Assembly: GCA_038363925.1 (NCBI GenBank)
Contig: JAQQWL010000006.1
Coordinates: 3,204,501-3,268,500, forward strand
Length of the DNA stretch: 64,000 nucleotides
Reading direction: 5' to 3'
Source: Apiospora phragmitis
Lineage: Eukaryota > Ascomycota > Sordariomycetes > Amphisphaeriales > Apiosporaceae
Numbering within the stretch: the stretch's first letter is position 1; each line of letters opens with the position of its first letter. The notes beneath the pieces were generated by a model that saw only the letters and a program-made list of their open reading frames with translations, was not told the origin of the DNA and ran no database searches. Below, one piece after another: positions 38,095-51,054 of this stretch. The position numbers were made by a program, and so were the translations under genes.

Positions 38095-39543
38095 CTCAGT
38101 GAACCCCCCGTTCCAAGCTTACCCCGTGCTCCCCGTAGCCAACGTCAAAATTCAGTCTTCAAAGAAACAACCCAATAACTCCACTCAACCCTTGCCTTCA
38201 GCTCTTCCTTCCCAGGTCGATCTGAACTTCCACGAAGCTATTCCCAGCTCCCGCAACAGTTCTCTCACCACCGCAACCATTTCCCTCAAGACTTAACAGT
38301 CTTCACCACGGATTCCAATCAGTCACCATGGCTTCCCTCCAGTTCGTCCAGCCTGCCGGCACCATCCGCGCATCAACAGCCATACCCGCCGCAACATCAG
38401 CAGGACTTCGTCTTGTTCGATCAACCTTCCGCCAGAACGAGCGCTAATCGCACTGTTTCCTCGCCTGCAACAGCAGCGAATACAAACTTTGGATCTCTAA
38501 ACAACAATCGACGTCACTCGTCATCAAACCAAGTCAACAACAGCAGTGACTACTCTCCCTCATTGCAGAACCAACGAGTGGCCCAGATTATCCAAGCGAC
38601 AGGGCACCAGACTTCTTCTTTGGCATTCAACAATCGGCTCAACTCTCCTACTGCTCAAAACCAAACCAAGCAGTTTTACGCATCTTTATCTGCTCCATCA
38701 TCGACTATCGCAGTGAATCAGCAACAGCAGCACCGTCCGGCCCGCCCCCCTGTTCCACTGTTCACTCAAGGCATCGGGAACCAGAACTCGCCAAAGATGG
38801 ATCTGCAAGGTAAACACATCCCTTCTCCTGCCAGAAGGGTCAACCGCTTACACAATGTAGACGCGCTTGGAGACCTCACTTGGGGCGAGGGTGGAGTAGC
38901 CACTCCGGCTTACTCTTCCCCTGCTGCCGCTGCGTACGATTTCGGTGTTAGCTCCGCCTCGAGTTCGACGACTAATATTGGCACCGTCTCTCCCCACGAC
39001 TTGCTCATCTCCGCACCGAACTCGACGGCCTTCACAAACTTGACTTCGCCGTCTTTCTCCAACGAGTCTCCCGACTTCATCGATAGCTTTGACGTCAGTC
39101 CCAACTTTGGCAGCAACGACTTCGACAGCGGCGCCAGCGACCCTTGGTACCCACTCTTCCCCCAGGAGACTACCGTCACGGACACTTTCCCTACTCCTGC
39201 CCTTGATGAATCTCCTATCGACAAGTCGGAAGACCTGGAGGTAGTTGAGCCTGCTCCTCAGCCCCGTCGCAAGTCTGGAAACTCGCCTACTGGTCATCAT
39301 GGACGCCACTCTTCTGTCTCTGGTGTCAACTCTCGCCGACGAGACAAGCCTCTGCCGCCAATCATTGTAGATGATCCTTCGGACACTACGGCGATGAAGC
39401 GAGCGCGCAATACTCTTGCCGCCCGCAAGTCTCGAGAGCGCAAGGCCCAGCGTTTCGATGAACTAGAGGAGAAGATTGCCAAGCTAGAGCAAGAGCGTGA
39501 TCATTGGAAGCGTATTGCGATGAGCCGATCCGGCGGCTCATGA
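38086..39543 (+). CDS. CPC1: bZIP transcription factor of cross-pathway control (CPC1/GCN4 type)
   Basis: Activator of amino-acid biosynthesis genes under starvation. The C-terminal bZIP is clear: MKRARNTLAARKSRERKAQR as basic region, then FDELEEKIAKLEQERDHW as a short zipper, ending at 39543. The body is Ser/Asn/Gln/Pro-rich, with an acidic activation-type segment (SPDFIDSFDVSPNFGSNDF) and earlier LTVFTTDSNQSPWLP and QQDFVLFDQP. The start is uncertain. The coding frame is open from about 38185 but has no ATG before 38794. One solution splices ATGC (38086-38089) over a 126-nt intron (GTTAAC donor, CCCAG acceptor at 38215) to 38216, giving 443 residues. Without splicing the same ATG gives a Met-Arg-stop uORF. 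The strong-context ATG at 38328 is out of frame. Identity is firm, the 5' model is not. Confidence 0.82.
38328..38447 (+). other. Overlapping out-of-frame ORF in the CPC1 5' region
   Basis: A 39-codon frame starting at a strong context ATG (CACCATGG). It overlaps the CPC1 reading frame and ends at TAA 38445-38447. It could act as an inhibitory overlapping uORF if translation of CPC1 begins further upstream or by reinitiation; alternatively it is incidental. Confidence 0.3.
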
Positions 39544-41680
39544 AGCATTGATAATTAGGCATATTGATGTGTACTTTCTTCGGATGGACTGGAGGGACAG
39601 GCCTTTGGCCTAGTCGCCTCATTTCTATGGAGGCAGTAGTGCGGTGTCCTCGATTTGTTACGGACTCTCGTGCTACTTGCCGCGGATTTCTTGGCGTTTC
39701 CGTCATTCATCTCACGTAGTTCTTATGTGGTTTATTCTCCTTTTCTCCGGATCAGTCTTCGGCACTAAAATAAGGTGCGGTGGTATTCGTAGGGTTATGG
39801 TTATTATATTCCGTCGCACCACGGGTGCTTGACGATGTTTTTTTTAGTTTCATTAGTGTCCGCCTCAGCGGCTTCAATCAGATTTCTTCGTTGCATTTTG
39901 ACACACTCCGTTGCCTATCCCTGTGATTAATTCGTCCTGGGTGCCGGTTTGCCTAGATTGTGCCAGGCCACAGATGAACGGGACTGGTATCAGGTTGCCG
40001 TATTTCGGTGAAGTGAGTGTTGCGTTACCTTCAATTGGTTGGTATCTGTACACGTTGCCCGACGGTTTCCATGTTGATTTCGGCTGCTGATAAACGCAGG
40101 CATGCGGTCTACGTATGTTATCTTTCGTGCATGGAAGTAAGTATGTTGTATTATGTATATGTCTCCAAACCCTTACGCGCCATCTCCCTCTTTCATTTGG
40201 TGGAGTGGCGACTTCTCTCCGCCCGTCACACATCAAGTCTCTTTTTACTGGTGTGTTCTCTTAGTGTTGCGACTGTATCGTAACCAGTAAGTTTTGCGAG
40301 TACATATGATCATATACTAGAGAAGTCATTCCATGCGTGCGTGGCCTTAGGGTTGAGCTGGGAAACTCTTTGCTAACTCTCGGTAAATTTTCATCAGCGG
40401 TCTTGGTGGACAGGATCATCGCTAGCTGACCCCCTGTGACCCGTACCTGACCACCTTGGGGAGGACTAAAAATCACCGGGAACAGAGGCTCAGTAGGGGA
40501 AGGGTATTGTTGTCGGGCGGGACTGAGCTCCTTTGCCAACCGATGCAGGCTCAGGAGAACCAGACTCGTGTCTGTTTGTGTGGGTAGAAGGTTGTGGGCC
40601 TGTTCGGATACTGGGTGTCACGGTTCGGTCGTACGTCTGAGGGAGCGTTGGAACGGAGAAAGACGGTGGTGGTTGGGTATCATGACACATTCAATCGATT
40701 TCCGCGCCCGTTGATGTAACTCCCTACATCATTTCGTGGGCTTAGACGTTGGAAGGGATGCATGTATGTGCTCGAGGAAACCCGCTCATCGTTTCGGTAT
40801 CAAGAGTGAACAAGTAAACATAATGACAAGACATCTTACGTTGGCCTGAATATCGCGGCCCAGTTCATGTCAACTTTCCTTCCTCGTCTATCTTCAAAAC
40901 ATCGAGTAAAACGTGATGAGTGTAGGCAGGTAGTAATCCTTGTAATGGATACACTTATAAAAGGAGTGGATGAGAACGGATGTAGAGAATAGGAAACAAT
41001 CAGTCTTCCTCAGTAATCGCTTATAATTTTCAGATAACACCACCCCCTATAACCAGAAGGGGTGCAGGCCACTGACGTAGAGCCCCCTGGAATGGTGTTG
41101 TGTGACAGCGTAGCATCCAAAAAGAGCAGGACACTTGAAGAAAATAGAAGTTAGCAACCATGGAAGCAAATAGAGGGTGATTTTATTTGCCTTTATTTTG
41201 TATGAGGACGAGGAGTTTTGCAAGCACTGAGATATAACATGAAGTATGATCGTTAGGAGGACGACGCTCATCAAGTCACTCCTAACCTTCGGATGTTTTC
41301 TTGTCTAAATCTGAACTAGCCATGAGCGGTTATGCGAACGCATACAAACCGGAACACCCTATTACTACTATAAGTTTCCGTCGATCACCTCCTAGGGGTT
41401 GTTGGTTGCAACTCGTCGTCCAAAGTTGCGATCCTTGTCAAATTTTGCCATGTGAGGTACAGAACATGCATGGCTTCGAGTATGAATGATTCGGCTTCCT
41501 TCTATGTTGGCTAGGTTGGAAGGTAAATCGCCATCGGCAGGATATATACAGGAAACCGACATATGACAGCAAGTTACAGGAGGCAATAAGTCTCGCAATC
41601 ATAATTCATGTTGCATCTAGTCTGAGGCCATCGTGTTCATTCATTTCTCGTATGCTCCTTAATTCGTCTACGATATGGAC
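39544..41680. other. Convergent intergenic region CPC1-GCN20
   Basis: 2.1 kb between two convergent genes. No protein-like frame. A CPC1 3' untranslated region and a GCN20 3' untranslated region are expected; I see nothing else. Confidence 0.4.
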
Positions 41681-44051
41681 CTAATGGGCCTTGACGACAC
41701 CAGACGAGTCTGCCTGGGCCGTGATTCTCTTCTTGTATGCCTGAACGTCTCCGGGGAACTTCCAGACCGTTCCGTTCTCGCAAACCCACAAGCTCTTGCA
41801 CACTGTCTGCAGCATGGTGACATCGTGGGAAACCATGAGAACACCTCCCTGGAACTCCCGCAGCGCCTCGGACAGCGCATCCATAGCCTCGATATCGAGA
41901 TGGTTGGACGGTTCGTCCAGAACAAGAATGTGGGGGTTGGTCAGGGCCAGGCACGCGAAAGCGACACGCGACTTTTGACCTCCGGACAGCACCTCCATCT
42001 TCTGCAGACCCGTCGTGCCGGTGATACCGAAGGCACCGAGCTGGCGACGGTACTCTTCGTCGGTACGCCCGGGGTAGGTCTTGGCCATGAAACTGACCGC
42101 ACTCATAGTGAGGTCGAGGGCGTCGACGTGGTGCTGGGCAAAAACCCGATACGAAGGCGCGAGTTCTGTGAAATCAGACCCGTTGTGGCTCCCAGCTTGC
42201 CGATAAGGAGCTTCAAGATCGTCGTCTTACCGGCACCGTTGGGACCAACGATACCGATACGAGAATCGAGCTGAACATCGAGGTCGACGTCCTTGAGCAA
42301 AATGTTTTCCGGTGTGTACCCGAAGGTAACACCCGACATTTGGATAATAGGGGGCGAGAGCTTCTCGACATCGGGGAACTTGAACTTGACACTGTACTCG
42401 GCCTCTGGTGCCTCCAGGACAGGCATACGTTCCAGTTTCTTGATTCGAGACTGAGCCTCGGCTGCCTTGGCAGCGTTGTATCGGAACTTGTTGATGAAAT
42501 CTTGCAAATGCGCACGCGCCGCCACGTTGTTCTCGTACTCTCGCTGGTAGACCTTCTTTCGCTCCTCTTTGGTGGCATAGAAAGATTCGAAGTTGGCACC
42601 CCGGTAGTAGTCGAGTCTCTCGGAGTGCTGGTGCATGATATCGGTTGCGACTTCGTTGAGGAAAGCCCTGTCGTGACTCACCACGAGCACAGTGCTGGGG
42701 TATGTTTGGAGATAGTTTGAAAGGAAGGTGATGGAGGGAACATCCAACATGTTAGACGGTTCGTCAAGGAGCAGCAGGTCAGGTTCACAGAACAGAGCTC
42801 TAGCAAGAGCAAGACGCATACGCCAACCTCCGGAGAAGGTCTTGGTAGCAAAGAGTTGGCGCTCGGCTGAGAAACCAAGACCAGCAAGGATACTGGCTGC
42901 TCGAGACTCGGCTTTGTCAGACTCCATCTCAGCCAATTTGGACTGAACGTCACCGAGCTTGGTGTCGAGGGCCTCGCGTTCTCGATCCAGCCTGGCAGCA
43001 TCGGCGGACGTATCTGCCATTGGCGCCCGTTGCGTCTCGATGTCGGCCAGTTTAGTAGTAAGATCCTAGCACAGAGTTAGCCATGGCTCCTAGAGTCCAC
43101 ACTACACACCAAGACGTCGACTTACCCCTTGCTCCTTTAGAAGAACCTTTCGCCACACATCGGCATCCAGAACAGCCTGGATAGCTGGCGTGTCGTCACC
43201 CATAAGCTGCAAGATTATGTCAGTGGCTGTTATCCTTTGGCAGAAACACTGAGACTTACCTCTTGCTCGACATGAAGAATCGAGATATGTGTAGGAATAG
43301 GCACCTCTCTCCGCGAAAGTGCGCGCAGAAGTGTAGATTTACCCACACCGTTGTTACCAACCAAACCATAGCGATGGCCATAGGCCAAAGTAAGATTGGT
43401 GTCGGTCAAGATTCTTTGGCCGCCGATGGAAACATCGATGTTCTCAATCTTAATGTCCTTGGACTTGTTGCCGCCACTCGAGCCAAGCTGCAGAGGATTG
43501 ACGGCCATGTAGAACTCTTCGTACGACTGGGCATCGTCGGTCTGGTTGAGGAGCTTGGACGCCTCGTACTGCACCGTCTTGAACTCCTTCTTGTTCTGCT
43601 TGGCCGCGATCTTGCGTTCTGCCTTCTCGAGCTTCTTGCGGTCGACCTTGGACTCGACCTTGCGAGCGTTGGCCGACTCGAGGTCGATGTTGCCCGTTGC
43701 CACAGCGAGCGTAGAAGACATGTTCCGCTGGGTGCCGACGGAGATGGCCTGGTCTAGACGCCGGACCGCGGACGGCCCCTTACGCCCACCATTCTCACTG
43801 TTGGCGGCCTCGTACTTCTCCACCCACTTGGAAACCAGCGTACGGATTTTGTCCTGCTCGGGCCCAGTAGCGTTGCCGGCAGCGGAAATCAGAAGCTCCG
43901 TGATGGCGATGGCAGCATCTGCCAAGGGCGACAGTCCGGTCGCCTCCTCATCATCGGTCCATGTCATCGACGCATGTCGCAGATAGCCCACTGAGTACTC
44001 TGAGAGGATCGGGTCCAGATCCGGGAGCACGGCTCTAATTTCGGCCTCCAT
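41681..44051 (-). CDS. GCN20: ABC-F ATPase Gcn20
   Basis: Ribosome-associated soluble twin-ATPase that, with Gcn1, lets uncharged tRNA activate the kinase Gcn2. Exons: 43260-44051, 43126-43206 and 41681-43065. An N-terminal Gcn1-binding region starts MEAEIRAVLPDLDPI. First ABC domain: GLVGNNGVGKST, FSGGWRMRLALARAL and LLLLDEPSNMLD. Second: GIVGPNGAGKTT, LSGGQKSRVAFACLAL and ILVLDEPSNHLD. There is no membrane domain. At 42140-42144 a run of five A (T5 in the gene) breaks the frame between LRIGF and AQHHVDALDLT; one more T restores the family-typical sequence and gives 752 residues, the length of the yeast protein. The start at 44051 matches the family; an in-frame ATG at 44156 would add an unusual hydrophobic leader. 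It converges on CPC1, which acts in the same pathway. Confidence 0.94.
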
Positions 44052-47000
44052 CTTGGGATACCCGGGATATCGACGTGTGCTTCGTGCGAGAAGCAACTGC
44101 TGGGAGGGGACAGCGGGGAAAAAAAGGAAGTAAGTAGCAAAACCCGACTTAGGCAAGCAATAGATCTAAGACTTTTGGCCACGCCTCTGCACGATTGCCT
44201 CTATCTACTCCCGTTTCGAGATCTACAGAAAACTATTGCTTAGTGTGCACTCGTGGTGTCTTCAGTTGCACAACATATGCGCATTTGCCTCCTGCCAATT
44301 TTGCATCTCCTAGTACAGATTCATAAGATGTCGTTGATGGTGGGGTCACGTTACAGTGCAAAATACAGTGTGCGATCTACTTAAATTGGGGTTTAGGCAC
44401 TGGGCGCAGGCCAATAAAATTGAGAACCGTTGTACGGTAGGAAGCAAGCTCGCGCTCCTCCAAATAAAATGGTCCAATACTAGTTTCTGCGAATCTGGTG
44501 TGAACTTTTGTAGCTTGAAATAGAACCTGGGGTATGTGCATTTCATTTCGAGGAGCGCGAGGTAGCGTGTGTGCTGTGTACATTCTCTTTTGAGGGCGCG
44601 AGGCAGCACTGGTATCTCCAAGTCATTTGAGGTAGATGTCCGCCCTCTGACCTTCCCGTCAAGAAAATACACATTTAGAGGAGTTGTTTGGTGTTCTGGT
44701 GGTGTGGCATGGGGGCATGGCTTCTGGGCATGGCGTTCAGGGATAACGGGAGGCTTCTGAGGAGAAGCTTATTAATTCCCCTTACTTACATAACCCACGC
44801 AGAGACGCACAGTGTCGACAGAGGCAGCGGGCGTATGGTATTTCTCGTATTCCAACGCGCTGACACCCTTAAGAGGCTTGATAACACACTACCTAAGGTA
44901 TGTAGTACATGATACTGCTATATTCTTCAGGGTACACCCGTCTAGGCGCATCTTAGAGACATTTGTTATGTGGCATCGCTTGCCAACTCATCAAGTAGGT
45001 GCGCCATCACATTGAAACGTACTCAAAAATCAGGAGATCGAGTAAGGGTGGTGAGGGATGCCCCTTTTAACGGGAATAATCATCTCTCCGTACATACACA
45101 CTTTGGCAAAGCCTGATCATCCGAGGTGATAGCCACGCGCCTTGGAGAGTGGTGGGCTTTGCTCCGGATCGCACAAAGGAAATAAAAAACACGTGCCAAT
45201 GGTCAATAGTTTATTCTTCGAGTATTGCAATTTGCAGCTGCTTTTTTATTCGAGGCTACCTACTCACTACACCCAGGCGCCAATTTTGCGCCTCGGTGGC
45301 TAGCTGGGCTGGTGTGATCGGCATGGAATAGGCTTAATGAAATACGATGATGGTGTGATTAGAGGCGTCCCTTTGTTCGGTGGCTCTGGGCCAAACGCAA
45401 CTCCCGTGCCGCTCCGCTGTGCGCTGGGATTGGCAACGCCTCATGACACGAGACAGACGCGATTTTGGTGTGGTTAATGTTGTTTCTATTTGGAGTAATT
45501 TCACCTAACCCGTGGCCAAGGGGCGGCCAGAACGCGGCACGTACAGCCCCCAACGGCGCGTCTACCGGCACGTACTCTGATTTGCTCGTATCACGGGTGA
45601 CGACATCTGCCGCCAGCCAATGGTTGGCGGCTGGTCAACTTCAGCCCTCTGCCCCTCGCGTGTCGAAATTGCCCATTGCGGCCGTCGTCCGAATTCCTGT
45701 CAGCGCTTGGCCTGGAATGCGATGCAACCAAACATTTTCCGGTGTGAAAGCAAGCTTGTCTGCTGCCATCTGTCATGTTACACAGGGCTGGCAGGCATAC
45801 TGATCCCTATCCTTGTACGACGTACGTCGGTCTCTCGCTTCACAGTGTGCGACTGTTCCCATTGTCCAGTTACATTCTACGCCACCATATGCAGTTGACA
45901 ACCAGATCGTTTGACTTGACAGTATAAAAGCAAGGACAGAGTCTTGGCATGTCAGATCGACAAGGCCCCCAAAGTTGAGCCATGGCCTTTGTACTATGTA
46001 TTCGCTTGTTCGATAGACGTGCAAAAAACACCTAGGTTAGACCATGAAAAAGGTCGGAGTCTGAAATCCTACAAAAATTTCTGGAGAGATGCTGACCACC
46101 ATTGTTGCCTTTAGCCCCTCGATACACAGAGGGGTAAAGAAGAAGAGTCACGTCATGATCCACATGGCGTTGACCATGAGGATGGTATGTTTTCGTTACT
46201 GCTTGCTGCAAAAAAAGACACTGGGCTGTTGGGAGCCAGGCCAGGGGTTGCGCGACTCCTACACAGCCAAGCAGCCAATGGACTGTCTCGAAACCCCTGC
46301 CCGTTCAAAGACGGGGTATCTGTTTCCTCCCCATGCGGCTTTAGGTGAAATACCCCGCTCCCAGGAGATCAGGAGCATTCGGCCCCGGCGGCCATGCTGT
46401 ATTGTGTATCCCTCAAGTTCTACCCGAATTTCGGGTCATAATTTCGACAAAACGGTAGCCAAAATGGCTTTATCACCGGGCAACACCTATACAATCCTGT
46501 CAGGCATGTAATCTAAATGGGGCTGGCCGCACCTCTCTGTACCGTCTTGAGGCAATTTGGATGGTGCGCGGCCAAAGGGAATTCCTTCTCCCACACCTCA
46601 CTCGAAGCCATAAGGAGGCCGCAGATCCCAGCAACTCCTTCCTTGACTCTTTCGAAAGTTGGGCCTAGGACCAAGCAAAGCTTCTAGTGCCATTGAAATG
46701 CACCAATACCGGTTTTGAAGCAGAACGGAGCTAAGGCTAGGCATTGCCGTTTCGAGCCACCTCTTCGGTCTTGTAGCGTTGGAGTTCTAGTGGTATACTG
46801 GTAAAACATGGCTTGGATAGTTCGCGCGCGAGCGACCGTTTGCACTTGAACTAGTATCAACCTACCGAAAGCGGGCCACGATGCTGCTTGTTGCCCCGAT
46901 GGGTCACACGAGCCGGTTCTGTCGGACTAAGCAGATAGTGCGGGAAGTTTGGCGCCATGTCACGATCCGTCCTCCTGGTTCTTGTTTTTCCACGCCCACC

Positions 47001-49369
47001 CATAAGGAAACGTAGAGCACGGCATTTCCGATAGCTTGGCGAGCTAGCAGACGAAGGAAAATTCTAGGAAATTGAGGTAAATGGTGACGGTGGCTTGAGA
47101 AATTTTCGAAGTGATATGTTACCAGACGTCGAACCTGAACCAATGAGGTTGCCTGTAAAATACTTACGGTTTGACGTTTGAGGATTTCGTAGCTGATTTG
47201 AGAAATTCGGGACTGCACCCTATTGATCAATGGCGTACCGGCTACAGTGACAGGGGCCCATCGAGGGGAAAGGGGTGGCTGCTTTCGACTTTGCAAGCTG
47301 CATCTGGTCATACATAGCAGTATATATATGTTGATGATACTGTACCTGAAAGTGAAGACTGTACCTGGAAGTAGAGAGTGTTATTAGCTTAGGTAACAAG
47401 TCTATTCCGGGTGTTGCTACATAGATCATCGCAGCTCAACTCCACTCCCACAGTGGAACCATTCGATCAAGCAGGGCACGGAGAGAACCGTGATGTCGGC
47501 CCTTCATCTGTTTATCAGGCTGTTATCTGTTATGTATCCAGCCACTGTGCTGATAGATGAAACAGCTTGCTTGTACATAACTAGCCTTTCCGATCTGGAT
47601 CGGCATCTTATACACATCAACAAAATCGATAGGTTCGGGTGAGTTTGCTGTCTCGCTATTCGGAGAACTCTAAATGAGATAAGTGGAAGGCGTTGAGAGG
47701 AGGCGACATACTTCTTAGAGCCTGCCGCATCTATGCAAACCAGTCCTTGAAACCCCAGCCCTGGCCAAACGGCTAGAGGAAATGGCACTGTTGTCGAGGA
47801 TACTTCCGGCCTGAAGGAGAAGTCTTCGCACGGATACGAGACAGGTACGACGGCAAGAGACATAAGAGACAAGCCGAGCATCGCGAGCGAGTTGAAAGCA
47901 CATAGTGCCTGCGCCACGAATAACTAATCGTGAGAGCCTTGCTGACCGGCCCCCCGCCCCCGTCCGTCCTCCAAGTTGCACTAATATCTATTCCCATATC
48001 GTTCGGGCACTGTTGAACCAGCTAACTCTTTTCTTTCTTCCCGCGACCAGGGCGCTTCAGACTAATTTCCTGAAGCTTGGACGCATCTGGAGACATTCCT
48101 GGAGATATATCGATCGCGGAGCCCGTCATAGTATTACTAGATGGGGGCCAGGATGTGCTAGACGGTTGTCCAGGCCAACAGGGATGTTTGTCTGCTAATT
48201 GCGACAAGGAAGGTGATACCACATGTTTGCTGTGCCTTGCACAGCTTCTGCAGTTGATAGATCATGACATTCCGGCTTGTTCGTAGCCGGTGCGTCCGTT
48301 TGTCTGACCTACGGGTGGATGAGAGGCTTTTGACAGCTTCAGTTCATGATAGCCAACCTCAGTGCACAGCATCAATATCGAAGACGCCATGCATCAGCAC
48401 TGGAAAATCCAAGTAGATGCATTGCTTGCCAGTTATAGCAGTAAGTTGCCTGACGTTGCTGGATCAGTGGATAGCAGCACAACCCTCGAGGCGTTTCTCA
48501 CAGAAGCATGTACTGAACCGTGCTGCGTATATCTTTGCGCCCTCGTCGCTACGACATGCGAGGATGTGATCACACCTGGTGTTGTCACCTAACCTAGGAA
48601 GTTAACGATCCCGGCGCCAGATGACACGATCGTAGCCTGCCTGTCCATCTGGGTATCTGTCGGGTCCGGACACATTCCCGTTGTGCACATGGCGACAAAT
48701 GGCGCTTTCAGTAGTAGCCGAACAATTGCAATATCCATCGAGAAAAAGCAAAAGGCTCCTTGCAGCTGGCGCTTTGCTATTGTTTCTGCTTGGCTCCAAC
48801 CCGCCGAATAATAGGCAGGGAAGAAAATCAGGGCAGGCTCGCAGTAGTTTAGCCCACACTAGCGGGAATGGCAGCTCCCAGCCAGTCAGGATGGAAGAGG
48901 TGGACGCCCTGCGGCAGGCTGTACGACATGCGCATCGCATCTGATGCAGTCGGCTGAACACGAATGAAGGCTATGGGATCGAGACTAGCATGGGCTGCCT
49001 TACTCCACTGGACTGGCACAGCTTCTGGGAGTTGTTAGTGAAGGAAACCAGCGGGGTTCCTGCGGATGTATATGTAGACGGGAGCTCTGCCCATAACTGC
49101 CTGCAAATTTCCATGGTAGGATCGGCAACGAAGCGGTTTGGGATATCGGCTGAGCAAAGAAATTTCACTCGGCCAACATCGGGGCCATCTGCCGCACACC
49201 GACGATAGGCAAGTCTCAGGTGAGGGCGTAAATAGACGCTACCAGACCGCATCATCAGTGCAAAGAGACACATGGTAATAAGAGTGAGACAGCCCGCACG
49301 CCGTACACTGTGTCTGTGGTGCGTGCTTGCTTGCTGTTGATTTGATGTATGTATGCAAATGCTAACCTA

Positions 49370-49393
49370 ATGCAAATGCAAATGCAAATGCAG
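49370..49393 (+). repeat. (ATGCAA)n hexamer repeat
   Basis: Nearly four tandem ATGCAA units in non-coding DNA, with a related ATGCAAATGC just upstream (49353). No function inferred. Confidence 0.75.
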
Positions 49394-50140
49394 GGAAGAA
49401 GGAGGAGATAGCGTAGGCTCTATATTTTTGGCCATTTCGGGCAACGGCATATGGAGATTTTTACATCAACAATCAAGATCCTTCGATTCTCGTCCCCCTC
49501 TCCACAATGTTGCCCGGAGCCCACATCATGCATCCATCGAACACCCAATAGATTGGCCCTCATGTCTCTGCCGAACCAAAGCCTGCCGTCCCCTCTCATC
49601 GTACGGTTGACGGGATATCTTATGCCGAATGCATTTCTTTATTGCAATGCAAGCAGGTATGTCTGGTAGAAGGACAGCGGTGCAGTACGTACATAGCAGA
49701 AGGGGCCCGACACAGTTGAAAGTACCATCAGTTTGGTGTATCACGAGTATCACCAGTCCCTGAGAAGAAGAATAGGCTACACAGAGGGCCTCAACAGGAA
49801 GGTCGCCAAAGAGGTGAAGACGAAGAAGCGATACAAATCCCATGATGCTCTCTACTGTTGGCAGTACTGTACTGTCTCGCAAGTATGAACGCGAACGGAC
49901 GGCGCATTGTTGGTTTGGTCTCGTGCCTCTCGCACTGTGCCCTGGGAGTGTTCGGTCAGCCAATCCTTGCTCCATAACGCCTCAGCATGGAAGGTAGGCC
50001 GAGTGCTAGACGACCCGGGCCCAGCTTTCGCCCATTGAAACAGCCCAATGATGATGGAAGGGCCAGGGCTAGCCGGGATGTCCAGTGTACCTACATACGT
50101 ACATAATGTAACCAAATTACTACCAAGTAACAAGCGACAT

Positions 50141-50167
50141 CAACAACAACAACAATAATAATAATAA
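50141..50167 (+). repeat. (CAA)n(TAA)n compound microsatellite
   Basis: Five CAA units run into about four AAT units, upstream of the serine-rich gene. Confidence 0.75.
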
Positions 50168-51054
50168 CACACGCACTACTGCCCGGGTTCGTTGTTTTCA
50201 GCTACCTTAGGCCAACGCTCCGGCTTGTCAACGCTATAACTGGGCTAATTGACTGGCGAGAAGCTGAAAACCAGGTACCTGATGCTACCTACTGTACTGC
50301 TTACTTACCTGCGCCTGGGTACCTGCTCTCCTGTACCGACTCGACTGTGCTGTATTGGGATCCGGTCCTTCATTCGCTGCAGTGGGTTTCTTGTTGTTGC
50401 ATTGTACAGTGGCTTGACCTTAATTTCCTCGACTGCGATTTGCAGCATAGAGCATAGCATTTCCCGCATTTTGTTTCTCTTTGCCCGAGTCCGGCATTGA
50501 TTCCTTCTAGTTCTTCCTGTCGTCGCCTCTTCTTCCATTCTATTGCATTGTAGACAATACGTTTTTGAAGCTATCACTTGTGTCCTTCTCCTTCTCCCTC
50601 CGACCGCTTGCTTACACGTCGGCATCGAAGCCCGAACTCGTCCTTGCAGTGCCCGGCGCGTCTAGAGCGGGCTGGTGGTTGCAGAGTTCAGTGCCTGCAT
50701 ATTTACAAATACAAAGCCGACCTAGTCAGCGGCCGACCTCGTTCAACAACAACAAGAACTCTGAGGGGGGAAGAAACGGTCGAGCTCGCGTCGGAGCCCT
50801 TTGGTCCAGATTCCAACGACTACGAGACTAGCTGGTGCTCGTCTTACATCTTCGACACCGCATTTACGGTTACGACTTATCTGCCATAACGACGTCGATT
50901 TGCATCCCTCCGTTCGAACAAACTCTTTTGGTGTCTTCTGCCATGTCTTGACGAACAATGGTTACGAGAGCGTCGAAAAGCCTCAGCCACTTCTCCTTTT
51001 TACCTTTCTGCTGGCGGCTACCACTCCTCACTGTGGAAGAACCCGGCTTGCAAT

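Larger units (their letters stand above)
44052..51054. other. Seven-kilobase region without a recognisable gene
   Basis: Neither strand shows a frame with convincing protein character, splice-compatible exons of a known family, or transposon signatures. Features seen are an (ATGCAA)n tract at 49370-49393 and CAA/AAT repeats at 50141-50167. From about 50.5 kb there is probable promoter and leader of the serine-rich gene. A weak minus-strand frame near 47.5-47.9 kb has a signal-peptide-like stretch but no good start. Base composition does not look strongly AT-rich, so heavy RIP is not obvious. Confidence 0.4.

Noticed and set aside
37874..38296. 140-codon frame in the CPC1 leader starting at ATGTGTGTGTG
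   Set aside because: Its start lies in a GT microsatellite and the translation is low-complexity Pro/Ser with no family; it overlaps the CPC1 frame and is probably leader sequence.
46780..46860. tRNA-like string (TCTAGTGGTATACTGG) resembling an A box
   Set aside because: No B box (GTTCRANNCC) at the expected distance, and no cloverleaf pairing that I could build.
47504..47917. Possible small secreted protein on the minus strand (AMLGLSLMSLAVVPVSYP)
   Set aside because: It has no ATG at a sensible start except an internal one, no recognised family and no supporting context; kept only as a note in the gene-free region.
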